Shown here in pieces: positions 1 through 7,751 of a stretch of 64,000 nt of DNA. The DNA is from CAYRIY01 sp964424335 (lineage in GTDB: Bacteria > Bacillota > Limnochordia > DTU080 > RSA5): assembly GCA_964424335.1 (NCBI GenBank), contig CAYRIY010000001.1:1-64000 (forward strand). The letters run 5' to 3'. The position numbers and the translations under genes are program-made. Within the stretch, counting starts at the first letter, position 1, and every line of letters begins with the position of its first letter. The notes under the pieces were generated by a model. The model ran no database searches. It saw nothing but the letters and a program-made list of their open reading frames with translations, and had not been told where the DNA came from.

Positions 1-194
1 TCCTCGCCGTCTTCTCCACCGGCGCCTACAACTACTCGATGGCCAGCAACTACAACCGTTTGCCCAAGCCCGCGATGGTCCTGGTATGCGAGGGCAAATC
101 CGATTTGATCGTCAGGCGCGAAACCTATGAGGATCTCGTGCGCTTCGACAAGATACCGGCGAGGCTCGAGCGGACGCGGCAGGCAGCGTGTTGA
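1..194 (+). CDS. lysA: Diaminopimelate decarboxylase, C-terminal fragment
   Basis: Only the last 63 residues are in the window; the gene starts upstream. In frame from base 3 it reads STGAYNYSMASNYNR and then VRRETYEDL, the well-known C-terminal signature of PLP-dependent meso-diaminopimelate decarboxylases, which make L-lysine in the last step of the DAP pathway. The tyrosine in TGAYNYSM is the family's PLP/substrate-contacting region. It stops 23 nt before the next gene, so it probably heads or belongs to the same transcription unit as the HD-domain gene and scpAB. Confidence 0.9.
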   Translation, partial: LAVFSTGAYNYSMASNYNRLPKPAMVLVCEGKSDLIVRRETYEDLVRFDKIPARLERTRQAAC

Positions 195-217
195 TCTGTT
201 AGGCAAGGAGAAGCCTG

Positions 218-778
218 GTGTTTGCACGCGTCGTGCAGTTTGCCAAATCCCTTGGGGGTGGCCCGTCCAAACGGGATCTCGCGTGGGCGCGGGCCGCGCT
301 CTCCGAGGGAGAGTGGCAGGTCTTTGAGGGATTGAACCCGAAAGAACAAGCCCACGCCATCCGGGTCGCAAGGAAAGCGCAAGGCTTTGCCGCAATGAGC
401 TCCTTGCCGACCAACGAGCAAAGCGCGTTGATCAAAGCCGCGCTCCTTCACGATGTCGGTAAGTGCGGGGCGATTGGACCGATGGACAAGGTCGCGATAG
501 TCCTCATCTCGCGATGCTGCCCGGCGCTTGCGGAAAAGCTCAGCGACATGGGAGCGCAATCATCTGATCCCACCGGTCAAAAATTTTGGCGGTGGGCGCC
601 TGTCTATGAGTTGGCGCGGGCGTTTCACTTTCATCGGATCCATGCTGAGCGCGGGGCCAAGATGGCGACATTGGCCGGGGCAGATCGGCGAGTCGCCGAA
701 CTTATCCGGGACCACCACGCTCCGGCCCGGGAGGACCGCCTCCTTGAGCTCTTGTCACGCGCGGATCGCACCTCTTGA
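218..778 (+). CDS. HD-domain protein
   Basis: 186 residues, GTG start with an AAGGAG Shine-Dalgarno at 205-210. The clear motif is ALLHDVGK near residue 85, the HD metal-binding signature of phosphohydrolases; later histidines (FHFHRIHAERG, then IRDHHAP) fit the remaining metal ligands of an HD fold. HD proteins act on nucleotides or phosphoesters, but the substrate cannot be read from sequence. It sits between lysA and scpA in a tight same-strand run. No signal peptide or membrane segment is seen. Confidence 0.8.
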   Translation: MFARVVQFAKSLGGGPSKRDLAWARAALSEGEWQVFEGLNPKEQAHAIRVARKAQGFAAMSSLPTNEQSALIKAALLHDVGKCGAIGPMDKVAIVLISRCCPALAEKLSDMGAQSSDPTGQKFWRWAPVYELARAFHFHRIHAERGAKMATLAGADRRVAELIRDHHAPAREDRLLELLSRADRTS

Positions 779-831
779 TGTGATCGAACGGCGCTCAATC
801 TCCGTTTGCCAAAGGCAGGTGTCCCGGATAA

Positions 832-1602
832 TTGGAATCCGACTATCGGGTCCGACTCGAAGTATTCGAGGGACCTCTTCACTTGCTCTACCACTTGGTG
901 GAGAAAGACGAGATCGACATCTGGGACATCCCGATCGCCAAGATCACCGAGCAGTACTTGGCCTACCTCGAGGCGATGAGGCGGCTCGATGTCGAGATTG
1001 CGGGCGAGTTTCTCGTGATGGCGGCGCGATTATTGCAGATCAAGGCGCGCATGTTGCTCCCGGTCGAATCCAAAGAGGACGAAGAGGATGAAGAAACGCT
1101 CAAACTCGACTTAGCCGCACAGCTCCTCGAGTACAAAGTGTTTCGGGAACTCGCGGGGGTCCTCAAAGAAAAGGCCGAGGCCCGCTGGGGCTTGGTGGCG
1201 CGCCCGTCGGTCTACGCGCCCGAAAAGAGCGGGGTCGTTTATGAAAATCCGATCGGCAACATTACCGTCGACGATTTGGCCAAGGCATTTCGACGCGCGC
1301 TCGATTCGTACAAGCCGCCCAAGGAGATCCCGGTGCCGACCGTTAAGGTGAGCGTTGCCGAGAAGATCGCGTCGCTGCGCTCGTATTTCCTTTCGCGAAA
1401 GAGGGCTCGATTTAGTTCGTTGATCCGGGGCGCCCGCTCGCGGGCCGAAGTGGTGGCGACATTCCTAGCGCTTCTTGAATTGATTCGCTTGCGCATTGTG
1501 CTCGCTAGGCAGGACAAAAATTTCTCAACGATCCTGATTGAAGCCTGTGACGGCGGTGAAACGCCTTTGTCCGAGGCTGGAGGGGTTTCCTACGCTCGCT
1601 AA
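832..1602 (+). CDS. scpA: Segregation and condensation protein A
   Basis: 256 residues, TTG start. The N-terminus (FEGPLHLLYHLVEKDEIDIWDIPI) is the kleisin signature of ScpA, followed by the typical EFLVMAARLLQIKARMLLP block and an acidic stretch. ScpA bridges Smc heads and partners with ScpB in the bacterial condensin that compacts and segregates the chromosome. The length is normal for the family. scpB follows and overlaps its 3' end. No strong Shine-Dalgarno is visible before the TTG, so the start is less certain than the identity. Confidence 0.93.
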   Translation: MESDYRVRLEVFEGPLHLLYHLVEKDEIDIWDIPIAKITEQYLAYLEAMRRLDVEIAGEFLVMAARLLQIKARMLLPVESKEDEEDEETLKLDLAAQLLEYKVFRELAGVLKEKAEARWGLVARPSVYAPEKSGVVYENPIGNITVDDLAKAFRRALDSYKPPKEIPVPTVKVSVAEKIASLRSYFLSRKRARFSSLIRGARSRAEVVATFLALLELIRLRIVLARQDKNFSTILIEACDGGETPLSEAGGVSYAR

Positions 1603-2146
1603 GAAGGCCGCATTAGAAGCAGTATTGTTTTGCTCTCCAGATCCGATCGCTCCTGAGGAACTGGCGCGCATCCTTTCCATCCAAACGGCCCAGGTGAGAA
1701 ATTTGCTCCTTAGGCTCGAGCAGGAATATGCCTCCGAAGAGCGCGGTTTTCAGCTCGAGTGGGTGGGAGGGGGCGTGCGCCTTTGCTCTAGGCCCGAGTA
1801 TGCGCCGTACATCGAAGAGCTTGGCAGAACCGTACGGTCGGGGCAACTCTCCCAGGCTGCGCTGGAGACACTCGCAATCGTAGCGTACCGACAGCCAATC
1901 ACACGGCCACAGATCGAGGCGATCCGAGGCGTCCGCACGGGAGCCGCGATTTCCTCCTTGATCGATCGCGGATTAATTGAGGAAGTGGGCCGATCCGACG
2001 GTCCAGGTAGGCCGATCTTATATGGCACGACCGCTGAATTCCTCGTGCGATTTGGTCTGAACGCCCTCTCAGACCTCCCAGAAATCCCCGAGAAATCCGA
2101 GGATCAAGAGACCGTAGATCAAAAATCCCTCTCTTTCGATTCCTGA
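1556..2146 (+). CDS. scpB: Segregation and condensation protein B
   Basis: About 196 residues. Two winged-helix units are recognisable: AALEAVLFCSPDPIAPEELA at the N-terminus and ALETLAIVAYRQPITRPQIE plus IRGVRTGAAISSLIDRGLIE in the middle, the hallmark of ScpB. It forms a dimer that binds ScpA in the SMC condensin. The start is uncertain: GTG 1556, GTG 1547 and TTG 1538 all lie inside scpA without a good ribosome site. The best Shine-Dalgarno (GGAGGGG, 1579-1585) points to an ACG codon at 1592. The acidic C-terminal tail is not conserved in the family. Confidence 0.92.
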   Translation: MKRLCPRLEGFPTLAKKAALEAVLFCSPDPIAPEELARILSIQTAQVRNLLLRLEQEYASEERGFQLEWVGGGVRLCSRPEYAPYIEELGRTVRSGQLSQAALETLAIVAYRQPITRPQIEAIRGVRTGAAISSLIDRGLIEEVGRSDGPGRPILYGTTAEFLVRFGLNALSDLPEIPEKSEDQETVDQKSLSFDS

Positions 2147-2219
2147 CGCGGGAACATCATTTTAATTCCATGGGGACACGATATTTCCATGAGTTTTTCC
2201 GCCACTTGGAGGGGTAGCG

Positions 2220-2819
2220 GTGGAGAGCTGGTGGATTTGGGTCGGTGCAGCCGTCGCCCTTTCGCTGTTTTTGACCGTGCCCATTCGGGTCGGTTTCCGC
2301 GTGCATTCCAATCATGAGGGCGTCAGGGTCCACGCCGTCTACCACTTCGTCGGCCCCTTGCAGGGGAGCGTACGTATCCCGTCGCTTGGATCCTTCAAAA
2401 AGCCGTTCCGATCGCTAAAGCGGCGGTCCCAAAAGGCCGGCGGTGAACGTGACGATTCTGGGCATGATTTCAACGTGTGGAACCGTGGACGATGGGCTCT
2501 CGTCGTGTCGTTGCTTAGGCTCGCGATGGCCATCTTTAGGCAGGTCGAGCGGTTTGACTGGACGACCAAAGTAGGCACCGGCGACGCCGCCTATACAAGT
2601 TGGTGCACGGGCATGTTGTGGGCCGCCAAATCCGGTTTGATCTCTTTTCTTTCCAGACACGTCACGTGGCTTTCGCCCCCTAGGTTGCAAGTCGTACCAG
2701 ACTTTGACCATGCGCTGTTTCTTCTCGATGTGACCTGCATATTTCGGTTTCGGTTCGGTGAAATTATCGTTGCCTCGATTTCGTACGTATTTGGACGACT
2801 GCGAAAAGGGGGGGTGTAA
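2220..2819 (+). CDS. DUF2953 family membrane-anchored protein (YtfI-like)
   Basis: 199 residues, GTG start with GGAGGGG 6 nt upstream. One N-terminal membrane segment (WIWVGAAVALSLFLTV) is followed by a soluble part. The identification as DUF2953 rests on the N-terminal pattern and above all on context: in many spore formers the DUF2953 gene (ytfI in Bacillus) lies directly before ytfJ/gerW, as here, with a 2-nt gap. The function is unknown, and a role in the spore is inferred only from the neighbour. Confidence 0.7.
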   Translation: MESWWIWVGAAVALSLFLTVPIRVGFRVHSNHEGVRVHAVYHFVGPLQGSVRIPSLGSFKKPFRSLKRRSQKAGGERDDSGHDFNVWNRGRWALVVSLLRLAMAIFRQVERFDWTTKVGTGDAAYTSWCTGMLWAAKSGLISFLSRHVTWLSPPRLQVVPDFDHALFLLDVTCIFRFRFGEIIVASISYVFGRLRKGGV

Positions 2820-2821
2820 CG

Positions 2822-3256
2822 GTGGAGGAAATGCATCATCCGATCGAGGGTCTGATGGAGACCGCGATGGAGAGCATCAAGGCGATGGTAGACGTGAACA
2901 CGATTCTCGGAGACCCGGTCGAGACCCCCGACGGAAGTGTCGTGATCCCCGTCTCCCGCGTCAGTCTCGGGTTTGCCGCCGGAGGATCGGAGTACGAGGT
3001 CCAATCAAGGCGGTCCCAAGGTCAAGGAGACGGGCAGGGAAGCTCGTTTCCCTTCGGCGGAGGGAGCGGGGCCGGAATCTCCGTCAACCCGGTTGCGTTT
3101 CTCGTAGTTGGGCAGGGGCAAATGCGGCTCATGCCTGTGGACAGCAATGCGATCTTCGACAGATTGATCGACATGGCCCCCAAGCTGATCGATCAGTTAA
3201 GAGGGAACAAGGCGCCCGCGTCGAACGGCCGGTTCCAAGAGGCGCACTTGGACTGA
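2822..3256 (+). CDS. ytfJ: GerW/YtfJ family sporulation protein
   Basis: 144 residues, GTG start with a purine-rich AAGGGGGGG ribosome site. It has the family plan: HPIEGLMETAMESIKAMVDV at the N-terminus, then TILGDPVETPDGSVVIPVSRVSLGFAAGG, a glycine-rich middle and a hydrophobic VAFLVVGQGQ strand. YtfJ/GerW is made in the forespore of Bacillus and affects germination; relatives are widespread in spore formers. It is the last gene of the lysA-scpAB unit and is followed by a terminator at 3337. Confidence 0.9.
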   Translation: MEEMHHPIEGLMETAMESIKAMVDVNTILGDPVETPDGSVVIPVSRVSLGFAAGGSEYEVQSRRSQGQGDGQGSSFPFGGGSGAGISVNPVAFLVVGQGQMRLMPVDSNAIFDRLIDMAPKLIDQLRGNKAPASNGRFQEAHLD

Positions 3257-3336
3257 TCAGGCACGCGACAAACCGGATCGGTCCTACATGGTACCCCGGA
3301 AAGCGCATATCAACCCCGAGTGTCATCTGCGTCTTG

Positions 3337-3363
3337 GCGGAGGAGAATTCCTCCGCCTTTTCG
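3337..3363 (+). terminator. Rho-independent terminator after ytfJ
   Basis: A perfect 22-nt palindrome (GGCGGAGGA/TCCTCCGCC arms around AATT) is followed directly by TTTT. It ends the lysA-scpAB-ytfJ unit about 80 nt after the ytfJ stop codon. Confidence 0.85.
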
Positions 3364-3365
3364 TA

Positions 3366-3374
3366 TGCTATAAT
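3366..3374 (+). promoter_or_regulatory. Extended -10 promoter for ktrB
   Basis: TGCTATAAT, a consensus -10 with the TGN extension, lies immediately after the terminator and 41 nt before the ktrB start. No convincing -35 is present, as expected for an extended -10 promoter. Confidence 0.65.
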
Positions 3375-3415
3375 GCAATTCCAGGATTATTAGAGGTGGA
3401 GAAGGGCAACCGGAT

Positions 3416-4792
3416 TTGAGGGAGCGTACCGTAGAGACGATGTCGACGCGTCCTGCCGTGGGAAAGGCGGCCGTGGGCTTTGCCCCTGCCCGCTACATCC
3501 TCATCGCCTACGGGGGACTCATCCTCCTTGGGACGTTCCTGCTCAGTTTGCCGCAGGCCTCAGCGATGGACAGGCCTCTCTCCGTGATCGAGGCGCTCTT
3601 TACTGCGGCATCCGCCGTGTGTGTGACGGGTCTAACCGTGGTCAGCACGGCCCACGACCTCACCTTGGTCGGCCAAATAATCGTACTGGCGCTGCTTCAG
3701 GTCGGCGCGCTCGGCATCATGACCATCTCCACCTTTTTCGTGTTGTTGCTTGGAAGGCGCGTGCGGCTTCAGGACCGCCTCTTCTTGCAACAGGATCTAA
3801 ATCACGGACTCCTTTCAGGACTGGTCCGCCTTGTGCGCCAGGTGGTGCTCGTGGCACTCACGCTCGAGGCCGTTGGCGCCGTGATGCTCTACCTGGCGTT
3901 GCCGGGTGAATACTCCCTTGGACGACGAGTGTATTTTGCTGTTTTTCACAGTGTCTCCGCATTTGCAAACGGTGGATTCGACTTATTTGGAGACAGCCTG
4001 GAGAGCCTTCCGACGAGGCTCGCGTTCGGGACGATCGTGATGGTCCTCGCACTCCTTGGCGGGCTTGGATTCACGGTCATTCAAGAGCTTCGATCCCTCG
4101 GAAAGGGGCGCCGGTTCTCGCTTTACACCCGGGTCGCGCTGAGGGCGGCGCTCTTGCTCTTGCTTTCTGGGGCGCTCCTCGTGTTCATCCTCGAGCGAAA
4201 CAATCCGGAAACCCTCGAGCAAATGAATGTATTGGAGCAGCTATGGCACGCCCTCTTTCTATCGGCGATGACCCGCTCCGGAGGCTTTAGTACGCTGCCC
4301 ACATCGGGTTTAGGGGAAGCGACGCTATTCTTGTGCATGCTGCTCATGTTCATCGGCACGTCTCCAGGGTCGACAGGCGGAGGCATCAAGACAACGACCG
4401 CCGCGATCATCTGGGCGGGTGTGCGCTCGAGCCTGAAGGGCAGGCGGAACGTAACGATACTAAACCGAAGGCTTCCCGTCGACGCTGTCCCAAGAGCGCT
4501 CACCTTGGTTTCTTTGGCGGGGACGGTGATTTTGGGGGCTCTCTTTTTACTGACCCTCACCGAAGAGACACCGTTTTTAAAGACCGCCTTTGAGTCGGTC
4601 TCTGCCTTTGGCACGGTGGGCCTCAGCACGGGGGTTTCCGCATCATTCTCCGATGCAGCGCGCCTCGTGTTCGTCTTTCTCATGCTGATCGGTAGGGTGG
4701 GCCCCGTAACGTTCGCACTCGCGCTTAGGAGAAATGACGATGACGGCGGCGAGCGGGTCCGGTTGCCGGAGGAGAGACTGCCCCTTGGCTAG
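3416..4792 (+). CDS. ktrB: TrkH/KtrB family potassium transporter membrane subunit
   Basis: 458 residues with about ten hydrophobic segments. The family's four selectivity-filter repeats are visible: TAASAVCVTGLTVV, SVSAFANGGFDLFG, AMTRSGGFSTLP and SVSAFGTVGLSTG. It also has the GTSPGSTGGGIKTTT block typical of TrkH/KtrB. Such proteins take up K+ across the cytoplasmic membrane together with a cytoplasmic nucleotide-binding RCK partner (KtrA/TrkA), which is not in this window. The start is TTG with GAAGGG upstream; ATG 3440 is an alternative. Confidence 0.92.
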   Translation: MRERTVETMSTRPAVGKAAVGFAPARYILIAYGGLILLGTFLLSLPQASAMDRPLSVIEALFTAASAVCVTGLTVVSTAHDLTLVGQIIVLALLQVGALGIMTISTFFVLLLGRRVRLQDRLFLQQDLNHGLLSGLVRLVRQVVLVALTLEAVGAVMLYLALPGEYSLGRRVYFAVFHSVSAFANGGFDLFGDSLESLPTRLAFGTIVMVLALLGGLGFTVIQELRSLGKGRRFSLYTRVALRAALLLLLSGALLVFILERNNPETLEQMNVLEQLWHALFLSAMTRSGGFSTLPTSGLGEATLFLCMLLMFIGTSPGSTGGGIKTTTAAIIWAGVRSSLKGRRNVTILNRRLPVDAVPRALTLVSLAGTVILGALFLLTLTEETPFLKTAFESVSAFGTVGLSTGVSASFSDAARLVFVFLMLIGRVGPVTFALALRRNDDDGGERVRLPEERLPLG

Positions 4793-5507
4793 GTTGCAAA
4801 AGGTGATCGCTAGCGCTGGGATATGCTCTCGGCGAAAAGCCGAGGAGTTGATCAGAGCCGGGCGGGTGAGCGTGAACGGCGACGTGGTAACGCATATGGG
4901 CGTGCAAGTCGACGTGCATCGTGACAAAATCGAAGTCGACGGGCGCCGGATCGCTGCGGAGCCCTTTCGTTACATCGCCCTCCACAAGCCTGCGGGCGTC
5001 GTGTCCACCGCGAAAGATCCGGAGAATCGCAAAACCGTGTTGGATCTCGTCCCTTCGGACATTCGACTCTATCCTGTAGGCCGACTCGATTACGACACCG
5101 AGGGTTTGATACTCCTCACAAACGACGGAGCGCTCACGCATAGGCTGACCCATCCGTCGTACGAGGTGGACAAGGTGTACGAGGCCGTGCTCCAAGGGGA
5201 GGTTACGCGGGGCGCAATCAAGCAGTTGCAAAGCGGCGTGGAGCTCGACGACGGCCCCACCGAGCCGGCCAAAGTATCCGTGCTCGAATCCGGCGGCGGG
5301 CAAAGCCGAATTCTCCTGACGATCCACGAGGGGCGCAATCGTCAAGTCCGGCGAATGGCGGAAGCGGTAGGATTTCCCGTCGTCCGCCTTAAGAGGCTTT
5401 CGGTAGGGCCTGTTGAATTGGGACGATTAAAGAAAGGCGAGTGGCGCCCGTTGACGGCGGCCGAAGTCGGGCGATTGCGGGCGATGGTCGGCCTTGAGAG
5501 GGTTTGA
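4785..5507 (+). CDS. rluB: 23S rRNA pseudouridine synthase (RluB/RsuA family)
   Basis: About 240 residues. An N-terminal S4 RNA-binding domain (LQKVIASAGICSRRKAEELI) is followed by the RsuA/RluB catalytic domain with the catalytic aspartate in VGRLDYDTEGLILLTNDG and the C-terminal EGRNRQVRRM motif. It isomerises a uridine in large-subunit rRNA. TTG 4785 was chosen because GGAGGAGA lies 10 nt upstream and the protein then starts at the S4 domain; it overlaps the ktrB stop by 8 nt. RluB rather than RsuA is favoured by the Firmicute scpAB context. Confidence 0.9.
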   Translation: MARLQKVIASAGICSRRKAEELIRAGRVSVNGDVVTHMGVQVDVHRDKIEVDGRRIAAEPFRYIALHKPAGVVSTAKDPENRKTVLDLVPSDIRLYPVGRLDYDTEGLILLTNDGALTHRLTHPSYEVDKVYEAVLQGEVTRGAIKQLQSGVELDDGPTEPAKVSVLESGGGQSRILLTIHEGRNRQVRRMAEAVGFPVVRLKRLSVGPVELGRLKKGEWRPLTAAEVGRLRAMVGLERV

Positions 5508-5518
5508 AAAGAAACAAC

Positions 5519-5548
5519 TTTACACTCGACTTTTGCGTATGCTATACT
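5519..5548 (+). promoter_or_regulatory. Promoter of the aromatic amino acid operon leader
   Basis: TTTACA (5519-5524), an 18-nt spacer and TATACT (5543-5548) preceded by TGC, an extended -10. Transcription would start near 5555, giving a leader of about 200 nt before the first coding region. Confidence 0.7.
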
Positions 5549-5554
5549 CACAGC

Positions 5555-5754
5555 ATAATTTAACTGGGAAGACGTAGGTCGGTAGGAGAGGTAGGCTCTT
5601 CCCAAAAAATACGATAGTCGAAGAGACCCCTGCTTTTTGTGTGGGCGGCGATCGAAAATCGCTATTGTTGTCCTCTTTGACGCGCACTGTTTCGACCTTG
5701 CAAAGCCTCTCTGTTTTTTTGAGAGGCTCTTTTTTGTTTTAAGAGCTCGATTTT
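5555..5754 (+). promoter_or_regulatory. Structured leader with UAG-loop hairpin and attenuator, upstream of a HutP-family gene
   Basis: Seen directly: a 7-bp stem GGGAAGA (5566-5572)/TCTTCCC (5597-5603) encloses a 24-nt loop with three TAG triplets at 5575, 5583 and 5592; a fourth lies at 5615. A small hairpin GCGAT/ATCGC follows near 5646-5660, then an intrinsic terminator at 5704-5736. GAGAGG (5586-5591) in the loop is complementary to CCTCTC (5706-5711) in the terminator arm, so alternative pairing is possible. Known: Bacillus HutP binds spaced UAG triplets and prevents termination. Inference: this leader is an antitermination switch read by the HutP-like product of the next gene. UAG spacing here is 5 and 6 nt, not the 4 nt of the Bacillus site. 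Confidence 0.6.
5704..5736 (+). terminator. Intrinsic terminator (attenuator) before the HutP-like gene
   Basis: Stem AGCCTCTC (5704-5711)/GAGAGGCT (5721-5728), a T-rich 9-nt loop, then CTTTTTTT. It lies between the operon promoter and the first start codon (5755), so transcripts must pass it to express the operon. Confidence 0.8.
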
Positions 5755-6231
5755 ATGACTTGGGGGTCAGTTCACTTGGATCACGGACTCAGCCGTGCGG
5801 TAGCGAAGGCGGCGATTCGCCTGGCGCTTGCCGCCACCCGCGAGGAGGAGGACGCGCTCAAGTTGGAGCTGCGGCAGCACGACATTTGGGCGGCCGCAGT
5901 GGATTACGGCGGAGAGTACGTCACCTCGGTGCGACGGATTGTGGAGCGAGCGGTGATCGCGGCAAAACGTGAGAAGGTGATTGCCGATTTGCATGCCGAG
6001 GAAGGAGCGGTGGCAGGCGCTGCCCATGAGGCGACGCAACAGTTGATGCCGAAGGCTCTCGGACTCAATATCGGCGGTAAGATCGGCGTGGCCCGAGGCG
6101 GGGACCACATCGCCGTCGCGATCTACGTCGGCATTGGGCTCCTACACCTCGACGACGTGGCAATCAGTGTGGGGCACAGGGCGGTCTCGGCCGGGCGCCC
6201 CCTGTCAACTGGGAAAGGCGGAGTGAATTGA
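5755..6231 (+). CDS. HutP-family RNA-binding antiterminator-like protein
   Basis: 158 residues. The sequence resembles HutP-family proteins found in Clostridia-type Firmicutes: SRAVAKAAIRLAL, AAVDYGGEYVTSVRRIVERA, EEGAVAGAAHEA and GLNIGGKIGVARGGDHIAVA, ending in an aliphatic strand with GHRA. In Bacillus, HutP is a hexamer that with Mg2+ and L-histidine binds hut leader RNA and blocks a terminator. One of the paired metal-ligand histidines (the second, in AAHEA) appears kept and the first appears replaced by alanine in my by-eye alignment, so its co-ligand may differ. It is the first gene after the attenuator leader and overlaps the next start by 1 nt. ATG 5755 lacks a strong ribosome site; TTG 5776 is an alternative. 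Confidence 0.78.
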   Translation: MTWGSVHLDHGLSRAVAKAAIRLALAATREEEDALKLELRQHDIWAAAVDYGGEYVTSVRRIVERAVIAAKREKVIADLHAEEGAVAGAAHEATQQLMPKALGLNIGGKIGVARGGDHIAVAIYVGIGLLHLDDVAISVGHRAVSAGRPLSTGKGGVN

Positions 6232-7751
6232 TGGAGCGACGATTGCGAGCGATCCGCGGAGCGATCACGGTCGACACGGATCGGTCGGACGAGATCATCG
6301 AGGCGGCGCGCGAACTGACGGAGCAGGTGATGGCGACCAACAAAATCGCGCCTGAAGACATTGTAAGCATCATTTTTACAACGACGCCCGATTTGACTTC
6401 AGAGTTTCCGGCTGTCGGCGCACGCCAGGCGGGCCTTGTTCAAACGCCGCTGATGTGTGCACAAGAGATTCCGGTGCCGGGCAGTCAACCACGGTGCATC
6501 CGGCTTCTCATGCATGTGTACATGGAGGAGGGCGCGATATCGCAACCGGTCTACCTGCGTGATGCCGTCTCGCTGCGGCCCGATCTCGCCAAAGGGAGCG
6601 GAGCCAATGATCGGCCGCGGGTGGGCATCGATCCAAGGCCTACTCTAAGTCGCATACAAGCATACGTTCCCGGAAAGTCGGCGGAGGAGCTTGCGCGTGA
6701 GCGGGGGGTTTCAGATGCGGTCAAGCTTTCCTCGAACGAGAACCCGCTCGGTCCGAGTCCTGCCTCGGTCGAGGCGGTGGCGCGCGCAGCGAAGGACGCG
6801 CACATCTACCCGGACGGAGCGTCCCGCAGCTTAAAATCCGAGCTGGCAAAGCGAGCGGCGATCGACGAACGGCAAGTCATCGTCGGTTGTGGATCGGATG
6901 AGATCATCCGCATGCTCGGTGAAGCCTACCTGGACCCGGGCGCCGCATGCGCGTTTGCGGACGTAACCTTCAGCCAGTACGCGTTTGCGGCTAGGCTCAT
7001 GAACGCGCGTGAGGTCGTGGTTCCGCTAAAGGACGGCGTTCATGATTTGGAAGGGTTCGCGCACGCGGTGGCGACCAAGCGGCCCCGGCTTTGTTTTATT
7101 TGCAACCCGAACAACCCGACCGGCACATACGTGCCGCAAAGCGACGTGTTGCGCTTCCTGGACGTCGTGGCGACGTCGTCTCCTGAGACCTTGGTGATCT
7201 TTGACGAGGCGTACTTTGAGTACACGGACGCGCCCGATTATCCGGATACGCTTGCCCTATTGAAAGAGGGTCGGCAAATCGTCGTGCTGCGGACGTTTTC
7301 GAAGATCTACGCATTGGCGGGGCTTAGGGTCGGGTACGGATTTGGTCCACGCGAGGTCGTGGAGCAACTCGAAAAGATACGGCCGCCGTTCAACGTGAAT
7401 GCGCCGGCGCAGGCGGCGGCGCTCGCCGCTTTGCAGGACGAACGTCACCTCGAGACGAGCAGGTCGCTCAACGCCAAGGAGCGCGCCCGGCTCACGACAA
7501 GCCTCGAGCAGCTTGGTCTGCGCGTCTACCCGAGCCAGGCCAACTTCCTCTTTGTCGCATGTCCGGGACCAAGCGCGCCGGTATACGAAGCCCTCCTCGA
7601 CAAGGGCATCATCGTGCGCGGCGGACAAGCGTTCGGCGTGCCGGAGGCGCTCCGCATCACAATCGGAACGCCGGAACAAAACGATCGGCTGATCCAAGCG
7701 GTGGCCGATGCCATGTCGTCGATATTCACGAAGGGAGCAAAAACGTCATGA
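6231..7751 (+). CDS. Fused AroH-type chorismate mutase and HisC-like aminotransferase
   Basis: One open frame of 506 residues. Residues 1 to about 122 are an AroH-class chorismate mutase (chorismate to prephenate) with the active-site residues of the Bacillus enzyme recognisable: RAIRGAITV, MCAQEI, RCIRLLM and VYLRDAVSLRPDL. After a linker of about 10 residues comes a complete class I/II aminotransferase of the HisC type: SSNENPLG, NPNNPTG, DEAYFEY and the PLP lysine in RTFSKIYALAG. It could transaminate histidinol phosphate, prephenate or aryl-pyruvates; the operon suggests aromatic substrates. ATG 6231 overlaps the previous stop (TGATG). No separate ribosome site marks an internal start, though GTG codons exist near 6620. 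Confidence 0.85.
   Translation: MERRLRAIRGAITVDTDRSDEIIEAARELTEQVMATNKIAPEDIVSIIFTTTPDLTSEFPAVGARQAGLVQTPLMCAQEIPVPGSQPRCIRLLMHVYMEEGAISQPVYLRDAVSLRPDLAKGSGANDRPRVGIDPRPTLSRIQAYVPGKSAEELARERGVSDAVKLSSNENPLGPSPASVEAVARAAKDAHIYPDGASRSLKSELAKRAAIDERQVIVGCGSDEIIRMLGEAYLDPGAACAFADVTFSQYAFAARLMNAREVVVPLKDGVHDLEGFAHAVATKRPRLCFICNPNNPTGTYVPQSDVLRFLDVVATSSPETLVIFDEAYFEYTDAPDYPDTLALLKEGRQIVVLRTFSKIYALAGLRVGYGFGPREVVEQLEKIRPPFNVNAPAQAAALAALQDERHLETSRSLNAKERARLTTSLEQLGLRVYPSQANFLFVACPGPSAPVYEALLDKGIIVRGGQAFGVPEALRITIGTPEQNDRLIQAVADAMSSIFTKGAKTS

Noticed and set aside
5555..5754. T-box or TRAP-type leader
   Set aside because: No T-box consensus (AGGGTGGNACCGCG-like) is present. TRAP needs about 9-11 regularly spaced NAG triplets, whereas only three or four UAGs are seen, and the HutP-like gene is adjacent.
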